DNA of 64,000 nt from CAIVAT01 sp964473485. Lineage in GTDB: Bacteria > Bacteroidota > Bacteroidia > Bacteroidales > FEN-979. Each line of letters starts with the position of its first letter. Positions within the stretch are counted from its first letter, which is position 1. The notes under the pieces are model-generated. The model searched no databases, was not told the DNA's origin, and saw only the letters and a list, made by a program, of their open reading frames with translations. The stretch is taken from NCBI GenBank assembly GCA_964473485.1, contig CAYYPH010000007.1, positions 1 through 64,000 on the forward strand, read 5' to 3'. Below are positions 26,227-35,256 of this stretch, in pieces. Position numbers and translations under genes: made by a program.

Positions 26227-26428
26227 AGTGGTGAAGTGCTTGCAATGTTTACTCACAATCATTTTCATTCCCTCAGGTTTTTGTGTTTGTTACAAAATTC
26301 AGGGATTCTGTTTTACATTTTTACAATGGTCAATGAAATTCAGACATTGACTAACGCGAAACGCGAAACGAGAAACGCAAAACGCGAAACGCAAAACGCG
26401 AAACGCGAAACCCGAAACCCGAAACGCC
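26227..26428. repeat. Intergenic gap with 7-bp ACGCGAA array
   Basis: Between convergent hipA and phoH. Bases 26227-26345 show nothing recognisable. From about 26347 to 26425 there are ~10 imperfect copies of AACGCGA/AACGCAA/AACCCGA ending three bases before the phoH stop codon. Confidence 0.75.
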
Positions 26429-27469
26429 CTACTGCTCCCTGCTGTAAGCGTTGATGATCCGGCTCACCAGCTTGTGCCGGATGATGTCGCTGTTGTCGAG
26501 ATAGATGAAGTCGATGCCGGGGATGTTGCTGAGGATGGTTTTTGCATGAATCAGGCCGCTGACCTGGTTACGTGGCAGGTCGATCTGGGTGACGTCGCCG
26601 GTAACGATGAATTTGGCTGATGACCCCATCCTTGTGAGGAACATCTTGAGCTGGGCCGGGGTGGTATTCTGGGCTTCGTCGAGAATGGCGAAGGCATTGT
26701 TGAGGGTGCGGCCGCGCATGAAAGCCAGGGGAGCGATCTCGATGACGCGGTCTTCGATGTACTGGATAAGCTTCTGGGTGGGCAACATGTCGCCAAGCGC
26801 ATCGTAGAGTGGTTGCAGGTAGGGATCGAGTTTTTCTTTCAGATCGCCCGGCAGAAACCCCAGGTTCTCGCCGGCTTCCACGGCCGGACGGGTCAGTATA
26901 ATTCGCTGGATCTCTTTGTTTTTCAGTGCTCTTACAGCCAGGGCAACAGCGGTGTAAGTTTTTCCTGTGCCTGCCGGGCCGATGGCAAAAACCAGGTCAT
27001 TCCGCAGGCTGCTTTCGACCATTCTTCGCTGGTTTGGCGTTCGTGCCCTGACCAGCAGCCCGTTCTTTCCATGCACCAGCACATCGCCCGGGGCGTCGGC
27101 GGCGGCATGAACGTTGACCGGATTCACAGCCTGGATGCCAGTATGACCATTCAACCTGTCACCATTTTCATGCGTGCCAAAGCTCGGAGAAGCTTCCGGG
27201 TCGCCGGTTGCAGCTTGCGAAGCACCCATCAGCAACTCGACATCCTGCCTGGTCAGCCTGCCGTAACGGTCGAAATGGATGACCAGCGACGTAAACATTG
27301 ATTCGAATTCCATCAGCTCCTTTTCCTCCCCGATAATCTTCAGGTAATTGTCGCGCGGGATGATCTTCACCTTCGGGAAACCGTTCCTGATAACCTCGAG
27401 GTTCTGGTCATTCGGCCCGAAAATGTCGATCGGATGAACCGATTCGATGGTGATTGTTTTCTCACTCAT
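26429..27469 (-). CDS. phoH: PhoH family ATPase
   Basis: P-loop NTPase of the PhoH family, 346 residues from ATG 27469. N-terminal KH-like/unique region to ~120, then the PhoH domain with Walker A GPAGTGKTYTAVALAV, ILTRPAVEAGENLGFLPGDLKEKLDPYLQPLYDAL, FMRGRTLNNAFAILDEAQNTTPAQLKMFLTR (Walker B DEAQ) and KFIVTGD. Family members are implicated in RNA metabolism and often sit next to ybeY, which is not seen here. Its promoter overlaps that of the divergent SAM hydrolase gene. Confidence 0.93.
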   Translation of the reverse strand: MSEKTITIESVHPIDIFGPNDQNLEVIRNGFPKVKIIPRDNYLKIIGEEKELMEFESMFTSLVIHFDRYGRLTRQDVELLMGASQAATGDPEASPSFGTHENGDRLNGHTGIQAVNPVNVHAAADAPGDVLVHGKNGLLVRARTPNQRRMVESSLRNDLVFAIGPAGTGKTYTAVALAVRALKNKEIQRIILTRPAVEAGENLGFLPGDLKEKLDPYLQPLYDALGDMLPTQKLIQYIEDRVIEIAPLAFMRGRTLNNAFAILDEAQNTTPAQLKMFLTRMGSSAKFIVTGDVTQIDLPRNQVSGLIHAKTILSNIPGIDFIYLDNSDIIRHKLVSRIINAYSREQ

Positions 27470-27479
27470 GAAATTGTTG

Positions 27480-27501
27480 TACCTTTGAATACGCAAATGT
27501 A
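27480..27501. promoter_or_regulatory. Overlapping divergent -7 boxes (phoH / SAM hydrolase)
   Basis: TACCTTTG on the plus strand (27480-27487) reads toward 27513. TACATTTG on the minus strand (27494-27501) reads toward 27469. The boxes are only 6 bp apart, so the two promoters probably exclude each other. Confidence 0.6.
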
Positions 27502-27512
27502 CGAATATTTCC

Positions 27513-28292
27513 ATGGCCATTATCACGCTAACCAGCGACTGGGGGTTAAAGGATCACTACGCGGGCGCCGTCAAGGGTGCCATCCTTCGGCATGATCCCC
27601 AGGCCCGCATTGTCGATATCTCACATAATATCCCTGCCTTCGACCTGAACCAGGCAGCCTTCATCGTCAGGAACTTTTACCGGAGTTTCCCTGAAGGGAC
27701 CATTCATATTATCGCGATCAATGCCGAAGCCGCCATTGAAACACCCCATACCCTGGTATGCCACCACGGCCAGTATTTCATTGCAGCCGACAACGGCATC
27801 TTTTCGCTGATCTTTGATGAAAAACCCGAACGGATCATCGAACTTGACATTATCCAGGAATCGGATTATTTCACTTTTCCCGCAAGGGATGTTTTTGTAA
27901 AAGTAGCCTGCCACATTGCCGCGGGCAACCCGGTTGCCGAGCTCGGGCACCCGAAGGACAAGATCCTGCAAAAAATGTCGTTTCAGCCTGTCATTCAGGG
28001 CGATATGATCAGGGGTAAAGTGATCTACATCGACAATTATGAGAATGTTTATACCAACATTACCGAGAAGTTGTTCAGATCGGTGGTGAAAAACCAGAAA
28101 TTTGCCATCACTTTCAGATCGGCCAGCTACCGGATCACCCAGATCAGCCAGTCATACAAGGACGTTGGTCAGGGAGAAATGCTGGCCCTGTTCTCAACCA
28201 GCGGCTACATCGAAATTGCCATCCGCGAAGGAAAAGCCGGCAGCCTTCTTGGTCTGAAACCCGACCAACTCGTCACCGTCGAGATCCTCTGA
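27513..28292 (+). CDS. SAM hydroxide adenosyltransferase (DUF62, fluorinase-like)
   Basis: A 259-residue enzyme of the SAM hydroxide adenosyltransferase family, which cleaves S-adenosylmethionine to adenosine and methionine using water/hydroxide. N-terminal LTSDWGLKDHYAGAVKGAIL and DISHNIPAFDLNQAAFIVRN, then IAADNGIFSLIF and the C-terminal domain with IDNYENVYTNIT. The fluorinase-specific loop is not evident. Cytoplasmic. Probably co-transcribed with mgsA across a repeat-filled gap. Confidence 0.92.
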   Translation: MAIITLTSDWGLKDHYAGAVKGAILRHDPQARIVDISHNIPAFDLNQAAFIVRNFYRSFPEGTIHIIAINAEAAIETPHTLVCHHGQYFIAADNGIFSLIFDEKPERIIELDIIQESDYFTFPARDVFVKVACHIAAGNPVAELGHPKDKILQKMSFQPVIQGDMIRGKVIYIDNYENVYTNITEKLFRSVVKNQKFAITFRSASYRITQISQSYKDVGQGEMLALFSTSGYIEIAIREGKAGSLLGLKPDQLVTVEIL

Positions 28293-28298
28293 AAACCC

Positions 28299-28364
28299 CA
28301 ATCAATCAATCAATCAATCATTCATTCAATCTCTCATTCACTCATTCACTCATTCACTCATTCA
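28299..28364. repeat. CAAT/CATT tandem repeat array
   Basis: Six CAAT units followed by CATTCACT-type 8-bp units, starting six bases after the SAM hydrolase stop codon. Confidence 0.85.
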
Positions 28365-28381
28365 AAAAATCCCCCCGCATC

Positions 28382-28849
28382 ATGGAAAAAAGCAAACGCA
28401 TCGCCCTGGTGGCACATGACAACCGGAAGAAGGACCTTGTTGAATGGGTCGAATACAATTATAAAACGTTGCTCGGTCATCACCTGATCTGCACAGGTAC
28501 CACCGGCAGGCTGGTTGAAGAGACCTTACAAAGCAAGCTTGAGCGTGAGGAAGAGATCATTCATCCGATCACCCGTCTGAAATCGGGGCCGTTGGGAGGT
28601 GACCAGCAACTCGGGGCTTTGATTGCCGAAGGCGGAATCGACCTGCTGATCTTTTTCTGGGATCCGATGCAACCCCAGCCCCATGATGTTGACGTAAAAG
28701 CATTGCTGCGCATCACGGTGGTTTACAATATCCCGACTGCCTGTAACCGGTCAACTGCCGATTTTATGATATCGTCGCACCTTCTGCAGGAACCGTATGA
28801 GCCCAAGCTGGTCGATTACTCGGTGTACATTGCCCGCCAGGTGCCTTGA
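28382..28849 (+). CDS. mgsA: Methylglyoxal synthase
   Basis: Converts dihydroxyacetone phosphate to methylglyoxal plus phosphate, a bypass of lower glycolysis under phosphate limitation. 155 residues, normal length. Substrate-site features: VAHDNRK (H12), SGPLGGDQQLGA (D74), FFWDPMQPQPHDVDVKALLR (D94, H101, D104) and NIPTACNRSTADF. All catalytic positions known for the E. coli enzyme have counterparts. Confidence 0.96.
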   Translation: MEKSKRIALVAHDNRKKDLVEWVEYNYKTLLGHHLICTGTTGRLVEETLQSKLEREEEIIHPITRLKSGPLGGDQQLGALIAEGGIDLLIFFWDPMQPQPHDVDVKALLRITVVYNIPTACNRSTADFMISSHLLQEPYEPKLVDYSVYIARQVP

Positions 28850-28853
28850 AAAT

Positions 28854-28880
28854 CAGGCAATAGGCAATAGGCAATAGGCA
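28854..28880. repeat. AGGCAAT tandem repeat
   Basis: Three to four copies of AGGCAAT directly after the mgsA stop. The remainder up to 28970 shows no gene. Confidence 0.7.
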
Positions 28881-28970
28881 TGGGGCATCAGGTTTCAGGG
28901 AAATCGGGAGTTTCGCCGTGAAGCAGGTTTGATCGCATTTCCAAAGGCAGTGCTTCAGGAAAAAATTTCG

Positions 28971-28978
28971 TACCTTTG
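28971..28978 (+). promoter_or_regulatory. -7 box of the gldF operon
   Basis: TACCTTTG 20 bases before the gldF start codon. A convincing -33 element is not obvious. Confidence 0.5.
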
Positions 28979-28998
28979 CCGGCCCAAACATAAATTGA

Positions 28999-29730
28999 AT
29001 GTTCACGCTGTTCATAAAGGAGATCAATGGCTTTCTGAATTCCCTGATCGGGTATGTCGTCATAACCGTTTTTCTGCTGACGACCGGCCTTTTCCTGTGG
29101 GTATTTCCCTTGGAATTCAACATCCTGGACTTTGGTTTTGCCGGTCTCGACGGATTGTTTATTCTGGCGCCTTTCGTATTCCTCTTTCTCATCCCGGCCA
29201 TCACCATGCGGTCGTTTGCCGACGAGAAGAAGAGCGGCACCCTGGAGTTGCTCATGACCCAGCCATTGACCGATCTCCAGGTGATCCTAGCCAAATATTT
29301 CGCCGGTTTGATCCTGGTGTTGTTTACCCTTCTCCCATCGCTGGTTTACTATTTTTCGGTGTACCGGCTGGGTCTGCCGCCGGGGAACCTTGATTCGGGA
29401 AGCATCTGGGGGTCATATTTCGGTCTGCTTTTCCTGGCATCGGCCTTCACCGCCATCGGCATCTTTGCCTCATCGGTGTCCGATAACCAGATCGTTTCGT
29501 TTATCATCGCGGTGTTCCTGAGTTTCTTCCTGTACATGGGTTTCGAATTGGTGCACACGTTCATTGTATCGGGCAAGGCGGGGCTCATGATCCAGTCGCT
29601 GGGCCTTAGCGCCCACTATTCTTCGATGAGCCGCGGGGTCATCGACACCAGGGATGTGGTTTATTTTATCAGCGTGGCCGCATTGTTCATCCTGCTCACA
29701 AAACTGTCGCTCGAAAGCAGGAAATGGTAA
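28999..29730 (+). CDS. gldF: Gliding-associated ABC transporter permease GldF
   Basis: Inner-membrane permease of 243 residues with about six membrane segments. Hallmarks: LFIKEINGFLNSLIGYVVITVFLL at the N-terminus and ADEKKSGTLELLMTQPLTDLQVILAKYFAGL, typical of GldF/ABC-2 permeases. With GldG and an ATPase (GldA) it forms an ABC system needed for gliding in some Flavobacteriia; non-gliding Bacteroidota also carry it, with unclear function. No gldA lies in this window. First gene of a run with gldG and a DUF4340 gene. Confidence 0.88.
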   Translation: MFTLFIKEINGFLNSLIGYVVITVFLLTTGLFLWVFPLEFNILDFGFAGLDGLFILAPFVFLFLIPAITMRSFADEKKSGTLELLMTQPLTDLQVILAKYFAGLILVLFTLLPSLVYYFSVYRLGLPPGNLDSGSIWGSYFGLLFLASAFTAIGIFASSVSDNQIVSFIIAVFLSFFLYMGFELVHTFIVSGKAGLMIQSLGLSAHYSSMSRGVIDTRDVVYFISVAALFILLTKLSLESRKW

Positions 29731-29748
29731 GGAGGGATGGATTTTATA

Positions 29749-29788
29749 TGTCAAAATTCAAAGTTCAAATGTCAAAAGTCGGAATTCA
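29749..29788. repeat. TTCAAA/GTCAAA imperfect repeat after gldF
   Basis: Short imperfect repeats (GTCAAAATTCAAAGTTCAAATGTCAAAAGTC) in the 110-bp gap between gldF and gldG. Weakly periodic compared with other arrays. Confidence 0.45.
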
Positions 29789-29841
29789 GTGTCGCTTTGA
29801 TAATTAGTACATTACAATAATCCGGTATTTTTTTGGGATCA

Positions 29842-31584
29842 ATGAAGCGAAATATCAAATGGAGCAACATGCTCTGGTTTTTCCTGGGGGTTGGGATCAT
29901 CGTTTTAATGAACGTGATCGCGGCATTCCTCTTCACCCGTTTCGATCTGACGGCTGAGAAAAGATATTCGCTTTCGCCCGCCACCATCAATATCCTTCGC
30001 AAGGTGGACGATGTGGTGTTGTTCAAGGTATACCTGCACGGCGACCTTCCTCCTGGTTTTCAGCGGCTTGAGAACGAGACGCGGGAGATGCTGAATGAGT
30101 TCAGAGCCTATAGCAAGAACATTCATTACGAGTTTATCAATCCATCGGAAAACCCCAACCTGAAAGACCGTAACGATACCTACCGCCTGCTGGCTGAACG
30201 GGGCTTGCAGCCAACCGATCTGCGGCTCAAGAAGAAGGGGGAATCATCGCAGCTGATCATCTTTCCTGGGGCCCTTGTAACCTATCACGGCAAAGAGCAG
30301 CCGGTGCAGTTGCTGATGTCGCAGATGCAGGAGGATCCGAATCTGGTGCTGAATAACTCCATCCGAAATCTTGAGTACAACCTTGCCGCCGTGATCCAGA
30401 ACCTCTCGGTTGCCGTGAAGCCAAGGATTGCCATCATCGAAGGCCAGGGAGAGTTAACCGACATGGAGACCTTCGACCTTCAGAATTCACTTTCTGATTT
30501 TTACAATGTCGACCGCATCACCATCGACGGAAAGATCAACAGCCTCGCGGTCAGGTTGAAGACCGACTCAACGCACGATGCACTGGTGAATAAATACCGG
30601 CTGATCCTGATCGCCAAGCCAACGAAGCCTTTCACGGAACGCGACAAGTTCCTGATCGACCAGTTCATCATGCGCGGCGGCAGGGTGCTCTGGCTTATCG
30701 ACCCGGTTTTTGCCAGTATGGACAGCTTGCAGAAGTATAATGCCACCATGGGTATCCCCATCGACATCAACCTTGAGGATATGCTTTTCAACTACGGCGT
30801 GCGCCTTAACACGAAACTGGTACAGGACCTCAACGCACTGCCGATCCCGGTGAAAACCGGACAGATCGGCAATCAACCCCAGTTCGATTATTTTAAATGG
30901 TATTTTTTCCCGGTGCTTATGCCGACCCTCAGTCACCCGGTAGTGAACGGGCTCAACGCCATAAAAACGGAATTTATCAGTTCTCTTGACACAGTTGCTG
31001 CGCCAGGGGTACGCAAGACCGTGCTGCTCGAGTCGTCACCATATTCACGCAGCCTGAACGCACCGGCGCTCATCGACCTGCAGATTATGCAGGAACCGCC
31101 CGACCAGGAGCTTTTCAGCAAAGGTCCGTTCGCCGTTGCAGTGCTCCTCGAGGGAGAATTTACCTCTTCTTATCTTTACCGCATCCCGCCCGAACTTGCC
31201 GATAACCCATCGCTGGGTTTCAGGTCCAAAAGCAAGCCCACCAAAATGGTGGTCATTGCCGACGGGGATATTGTCAAGAACCAGTTCTCATTCAAGGAGG
31301 GATACCCCCTGCCTATGGGATTCGACCAGTACACCCGGCAATCGTTTGGCAATAAGGATCTTGTGCTGAACGTTGTAAATTATTTGTGTGACGATTCGGG
31401 GCTGATTTCGGTGCGGTCGCGTGAATTGAAGCTCAGGCTGCTTGATTCGGCCAGGGTTGAGCAGCAAAAGGTCTACTGGCAATTGGTGAATATTCTGCTG
31501 CCGGTGTTGCTGATCGCTGCATTCGGGATTTTTAAATACTGGTTCCGGAAACGCGCCTGGTCGCGACCGGTACGAAGCAAATAA
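29842..31584 (+). CDS. gldG: Gliding-associated ABC transporter substrate-binding protein GldG
   Basis: A 580-residue membrane-anchored protein: N-terminal transmembrane segment (MLWFFLGVGIIVLMNVIAAFLFTRFDLTAEKRYSLS), GldG/DUF ABC-type soluble domain (LRKVDDVVLFKVYLHGDLPPGFQRLENETREMLNEF, PRIAIIEGQGELTDMETFDLQ, MRGGRVLWLIDPV) and a C-terminal transmembrane helix (LVNILLPVLLIAAFGIFKYWFRK). Start taken at ATG 29842, three codons inside the longest frame. It pairs with GldF and the following DUF4340 protein. Confidence 0.87.
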   Translation: MKRNIKWSNMLWFFLGVGIIVLMNVIAAFLFTRFDLTAEKRYSLSPATINILRKVDDVVLFKVYLHGDLPPGFQRLENETREMLNEFRAYSKNIHYEFINPSENPNLKDRNDTYRLLAERGLQPTDLRLKKKGESSQLIIFPGALVTYHGKEQPVQLLMSQMQEDPNLVLNNSIRNLEYNLAAVIQNLSVAVKPRIAIIEGQGELTDMETFDLQNSLSDFYNVDRITIDGKINSLAVRLKTDSTHDALVNKYRLILIAKPTKPFTERDKFLIDQFIMRGGRVLWLIDPVFASMDSLQKYNATMGIPIDINLEDMLFNYGVRLNTKLVQDLNALPIPVKTGQIGNQPQFDYFKWYFFPVLMPTLSHPVVNGLNAIKTEFISSLDTVAAPGVRKTVLLESSPYSRSLNAPALIDLQIMQEPPDQELFSKGPFAVAVLLEGEFTSSYLYRIPPELADNPSLGFRSKSKPTKMVVIADGDIVKNQFSFKEGYPLPMGFDQYTRQSFGNKDLVLNVVNYLCDDSGLISVRSRELKLRLLDSARVEQQKVYWQLVNILLPVLLIAAFGIFKYWFRKRAWSRPVRSK

Positions 31585-31586
31585 AC

Positions 31587-32660
31587 ATGAAAAGAAACAG
31601 GAATATTCTCATCATCTTTCTGATCCTTGCAGCAGTTGCCATCATCCTGCTGCTGACAAGGTCGTTGGATACTTTCAGCCGTCCGGGCAATGAGTTCGCC
31701 ATTGATGATTCTGCGAGTGTGACCCGGATCTTCATGAGCGACAAAAACAACAACAGCGTGACCCTTTCAAGGCAATCCGGCGGCGGTTGGCTTGTCAATG
31801 ACCGTTACCCTGCACAGATGATCAACATTGCGCTGTTGCTCAAGACCATGTTGCAGATTGAGGTGCAACAACCGGTGCCAAAGGCCGCCCACAACAGCAT
31901 CGTCCGCGAAATGGCCGTCAATTCCGTTAAAGTCGAGATATTCCAGCAGGTTTACCGTATCGATTTTGCCGGGCTCAAGTGGTTCCCTCATGAAAAACTT
32001 ACGAAGGTTTACTATGTTGGCGGCGCCACACAGAACAATCTCGGATGTTACATGCTGATGGAGGGGGCCGGGGAACCCTACATCATCTATCTGCCTGGAT
32101 TCCGCGGATTTGTTTCACCGCGATACAGCCCCATTGAGAAATACTGGCGCGATTACAATGTATTCAGGACCAACATTCCGGAGATTGCCTCGGTAAAGGT
32201 TGATGTTTCGGACCCCTCTCTGTCGTTTGAGGTGAAGAATGCGGGTAATAACCGGTTCCGGCTGATCTCAACGTCCGACGGCAGTGAAATTCCCGATTAC
32301 GATACACTGAAAATGCTCAATTTTCTTTCCGGTTTCAGGAATCTTAACTATGAAGCGCTCATCAACGACATGGATCCGGTGCGAAAGGATTCCATCCTGA
32401 AATCGACTCCTTTTCTCATTATTACACTCACCGATACTACCGGAAAGATATCAGCCATGAAGGTCTATCATAAAAAAGGACCCGAAGGTCAGACCGATCC
32501 GGATGGGAATCCGTTGCCCTATGACCTTGACAGGTTGTATGCATCCGTGAACGAAGGCCAGGATTTTACCCTCATCCAGTATTTTACGTTCGATAAGGTC
32601 TTAAGACCCAAAACATTTTTTTTGAAGGAGAAGGCCGGACAGGTTAACGCCAATCGTTAG
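31587..32660 (+). CDS. DUF4340-domain protein linked to GldFG
   Basis: A 357-residue protein with an N-terminal membrane anchor (ILIIFLILAAVAIILLLTRS) and a periplasmic DUF4340 domain (SVTRIFMSDKNNNSVTLSRQSGGGWLVNDRYPA). It starts two bases after the gldG stop and so is surely co-expressed. DUF4340 proteins regularly accompany GldG-like ABC systems; their function is unknown. Confidence 0.82.
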   Translation: MKRNRNILIIFLILAAVAIILLLTRSLDTFSRPGNEFAIDDSASVTRIFMSDKNNNSVTLSRQSGGGWLVNDRYPAQMINIALLLKTMLQIEVQQPVPKAAHNSIVREMAVNSVKVEIFQQVYRIDFAGLKWFPHEKLTKVYYVGGATQNNLGCYMLMEGAGEPYIIYLPGFRGFVSPRYSPIEKYWRDYNVFRTNIPEIASVKVDVSDPSLSFEVKNAGNNRFRLISTSDGSEIPDYDTLKMLNFLSGFRNLNYEALINDMDPVRKDSILKSTPFLIITLTDTTGKISAMKVYHKKGPEGQTDPDGNPLPYDLDRLYASVNEGQDFTLIQYFTFDKVLRPKTFFLKEKAGQVNANR

Positions 32661-32676
32661 CAGTACGTTCTGAGTG

Positions 32677-33918
32677 ATGAAAAGGGAATTGATCATATAC
32701 CTTATGGGCAGGCTTATACCTGCCACGGTAAGCCTGGCAGTCATCGTACTGGCTATCCGTTTTCTCGGACCTGCCGAATATGGCCGTTACTCACTGCTCC
32801 TGTACACCGCGCTGCTTGCCATTACCCTCAGTTTTCACTGGGTGCAGGTGAGCATACTCAAGTTCCTTGGAGGCATGTTGCGCGAAACAAATGTCGTGAT
32901 GAGCCGGTTTTACGATCTCACGATACTGAGCGCCATTTTTTCGACCATCGTTGTCGTTCTTGCCGGGTTGTTCTATTTCAGGTTATCATGGATTGAGCTG
33001 GTCCTTGTCGCCCTGTTCACCTTCCTGAACCATTTTTATCTTTTCCACCAGGCCATTCTTCAGGCGTATCACCGTTCGATCAGGACCGCCATACTCGAAG
33101 GTACCGATCAGGTTCTCATTATTATGGCCCTGCTGGCCGGTCTCTTTCTTTTCAACCTTCGATCATCGGTTCTGCTGTTCGGCGCCCTTGTGATCGGACT
33201 CATCGGCGTTCTGATCCTCCGGTCGCTGATACGGGTCAAAGGGCTGTTGACGGTAGATCTGACGCACATTTACTGGGATTCAAGGTTTTCGGGAAAAGTT
33301 GTTGAATTCGGTTACGGAATCGCCCTGTGGCTGTTCTTTTCGCACCTGATGATGGCTGCCGACCGGTTCATCGTGATGGAACGGTTTGGCTACCATGATG
33401 CAGGTATTTACTCCGGGATCAAGGACCTGTTTTATAAAGCGGTGACCTTTGCCAGTTTTCCCCTGTATATGTCGTACCAGACGAAGGTGGCCGATCAGTG
33501 GAACAGCAAACACCGCAGGGAGACCTGGGCCACCATCAGGGAGGCGCTGAGTTTTGAGATCCTGATCTTTATCATTGTATTCATTATGTTCATGGTGTTC
33601 AAACCGGTACTTTTCAAAGAGGTGTTAAAGGTTCCGCAGATGGATCACTGGCTGATTTACCTGCCGGTGCTGCTCGCCGCGTTCCTGTGGCAGTTTGCCC
33701 TGCTGTTGCACCGGTACCTCGAGCTGGCCTTCCGGTCGGGGATCATGCTTGTGGCCCTGGCGGTAACGGTGGCAGCCAACATTGTTCTGAACCTTTTGTT
33801 CGTTACCTGGCATAATTTCATTGCTTCCGGACTTATCCTGCTGATCACCACAGCGCTGTACACCGGGTTCATGTTCATCATGGCCTTCATCGCAGGGAGG
33901 AGGTTGAATGTCGAATGA
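32677..33918 (+). CDS. Polysaccharide flippase (Wzx/MATE-like, MOP superfamily)
   Basis: Multi-spanning inner-membrane protein of 413 residues with about 12 hydrophobic segments. The N-terminus (GRLIPATVSLAVIVLAIRFLGPAEYGRYSLLL) is the hallmark of oligosaccharide flippases. Likely moves an undecaprenyl-linked glycan to the periplasmic face. It overlaps the downstream O-antigen-ligase-like gene by 11 bases. It starts soon after the DUF4340 gene, so the gld-type and glycan genes may share a transcript. ATG 32677 preferred over GTG 32674. Confidence 0.82.
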   Translation: MKRELIIYLMGRLIPATVSLAVIVLAIRFLGPAEYGRYSLLLYTALLAITLSFHWVQVSILKFLGGMLRETNVVMSRFYDLTILSAIFSTIVVVLAGLFYFRLSWIELVLVALFTFLNHFYLFHQAILQAYHRSIRTAILEGTDQVLIIMALLAGLFLFNLRSSVLLFGALVIGLIGVLILRSLIRVKGLLTVDLTHIYWDSRFSGKVVEFGYGIALWLFFSHLMMAADRFIVMERFGYHDAGIYSGIKDLFYKAVTFASFPLYMSYQTKVADQWNSKHRRETWATIREALSFEILIFIIVFIMFMVFKPVLFKEVLKVPQMDHWLIYLPVLLAAFLWQFALLLHRYLELAFRSGIMLVALAVTVAANIVLNLLFVTWHNFIASGLILLITTALYTGFMFIMAFIAGRRLNVE

Positions 33919-35200
33919 CCGCCACCGGATCCATGATCGTATATTCGCTGGATCGCTGGTAGCCATTGCATTCTTTTTACCTGTTTACGGAAGGGCTATA
34001 CCCCTTATCATTATTGTCCAGGTCCTTAACTGGATTGCCGACGGCCGGTTCGTTGCACGGTTCCGGAACCTACCTGGCGACAAACACAGCCGGGCCGTTT
34101 TTGCCTTTGCCGCGTTTTACCTCGCTTACCTGGCTGGCATGTTGTACACCGAGAACACGGAATTCGGATGGTTCGACATGGAGATCAAGCTCTCGTTCCT
34201 GATCTTTCCAATGGTGTTTGCCACCACAAACCCCGCGTTGTTCACCAGAAAACTGTTTCACCGGGTGATGGTGGCATTCGTGGCAGGTTGTGTTACCGGA
34301 TCGGTCATCCTTCTGGTTCATGCCGCCATCGGGGCCTTCGGATACCGCATACCGGGCTACCACATTCCCGGATCATTCTACTACATGAAACTGGCCTGGT
34401 ATTTTCATGCCAGCTACCTCTCGATGTATTTTAACTTCGCCATTGCCTTCATCCTGTTTATTGTCACCGGCGACCGCAGCCGGAGCCGTTGGGCTACAAC
34501 CGCCTGGTTTTTGGTTTTGCTCCTTCTTACCTGCATGGTTTTTCTGCTGGCCTCCAAATCCGGCCTGGTATTGTTCGTGGTGGTGTTGTCGTTCCATGCT
34601 ATTCGGGTGCTTGTCAGGCTGAAACGACCCTGGTACGCGTTGGTTATTGTGGCCGCAGGGGGGCTTGCATTTCTGACCGCCTATCATGCCTTTCCCGACA
34701 CATTCAGCCGGGTGAGCAGGGCAGGGAAGGTGCTGGCAGGCAACCAGGCAAGGCCAGGTGTGAAGCCTGAGAGCAACGCCGACCGGCTGGCGATCCTGAA
34801 AACAGGGGCGGAGCTTTTAAAGGACCATTTTCTTTTCGGCGTCGGCACAGGCGATGTAAAGGATGCACTGGAAGAGGGTTACCGCCGTAATGCCATGACC
34901 CCTGCGCTCAAGCATCACCTGAACGCCCATAACCAGTATCTGCAAACCTTTGTTGCCCTTGGCATTCCGGGAATCCTGACACTGGTCGCCATGCTGGTTA
35001 TACCCGGGTTGTACGCCATCCGCAAAAAGGAGGAGCTCTACCTGGTCTTCATACTGGTTGTTGGACTTTCACTGCTTTTCGAATCGATGTTCGAGATACA
35101 GGCGGGTGTGGTTTTTTACACTTTCTTCAACACGTTCATGGCCGCTGTTTTGCTTTCAGGCGATCAGGCCGCCGGTTCGTCTCTTTCTGCAGTTGCATAA
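33908..35200 (+). CDS. O-antigen ligase/polymerase family protein
   Basis: Integral membrane protein of 430 residues with about ten membrane segments and a large periplasmic loop. The ligase/polymerase (WaaL/WzyC) motif is seen in DHFLFGVGTGDVKDALEEGY...HHLNAHNQYLQTFVALGIPGIL. It probably ligates or polymerises lipid-linked surface glycan made available by the flippase encoded upstream. Cannot tell ligase from polymerase. Confidence 0.82.
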   Translation: MSNDRHRIHDRIFAGSLVAIAFFLPVYGRAIPLIIIVQVLNWIADGRFVARFRNLPGDKHSRAVFAFAAFYLAYLAGMLYTENTEFGWFDMEIKLSFLIFPMVFATTNPALFTRKLFHRVMVAFVAGCVTGSVILLVHAAIGAFGYRIPGYHIPGSFYYMKLAWYFHASYLSMYFNFAIAFILFIVTGDRSRSRWATTAWFLVLLLLTCMVFLLASKSGLVLFVVVLSFHAIRVLVRLKRPWYALVIVAAGGLAFLTAYHAFPDTFSRVSRAGKVLAGNQARPGVKPESNADRLAILKTGAELLKDHFLFGVGTGDVKDALEEGYRRNAMTPALKHHLNAHNQYLQTFVALGIPGILTLVAMLVIPGLYAIRKKEELYLVFILVVGLSLLFESMFEIQAGVVFYTFFNTFMAAVLLSGDQAAGSSLSAVA

Positions 35201-35230
35201 AAAACGGGAGCCCGGTTTCCCGAGCCCCCG
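35199..35230 (-). terminator. Intrinsic terminator of gdhA
   Basis: On the minus strand CGGGGGCTCGG and CCGGGCTCCCG form an 11-bp stem (two G-T pairs) closed by a GAAA tetraloop and followed by six T residues. The convergent ligase gene ends inside its T-run side. Confidence 0.88.
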
Positions 35231-35256
35231 CTGGAATCAAAATGAACTGGTCAGAG

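Noticed and set aside
26236..26454. Small basic protein encoded in the hipA-phoH gap
   Set aside because: Most of the frame is translation of the ACGCGAA repeat and it runs into phoH on the other strand.
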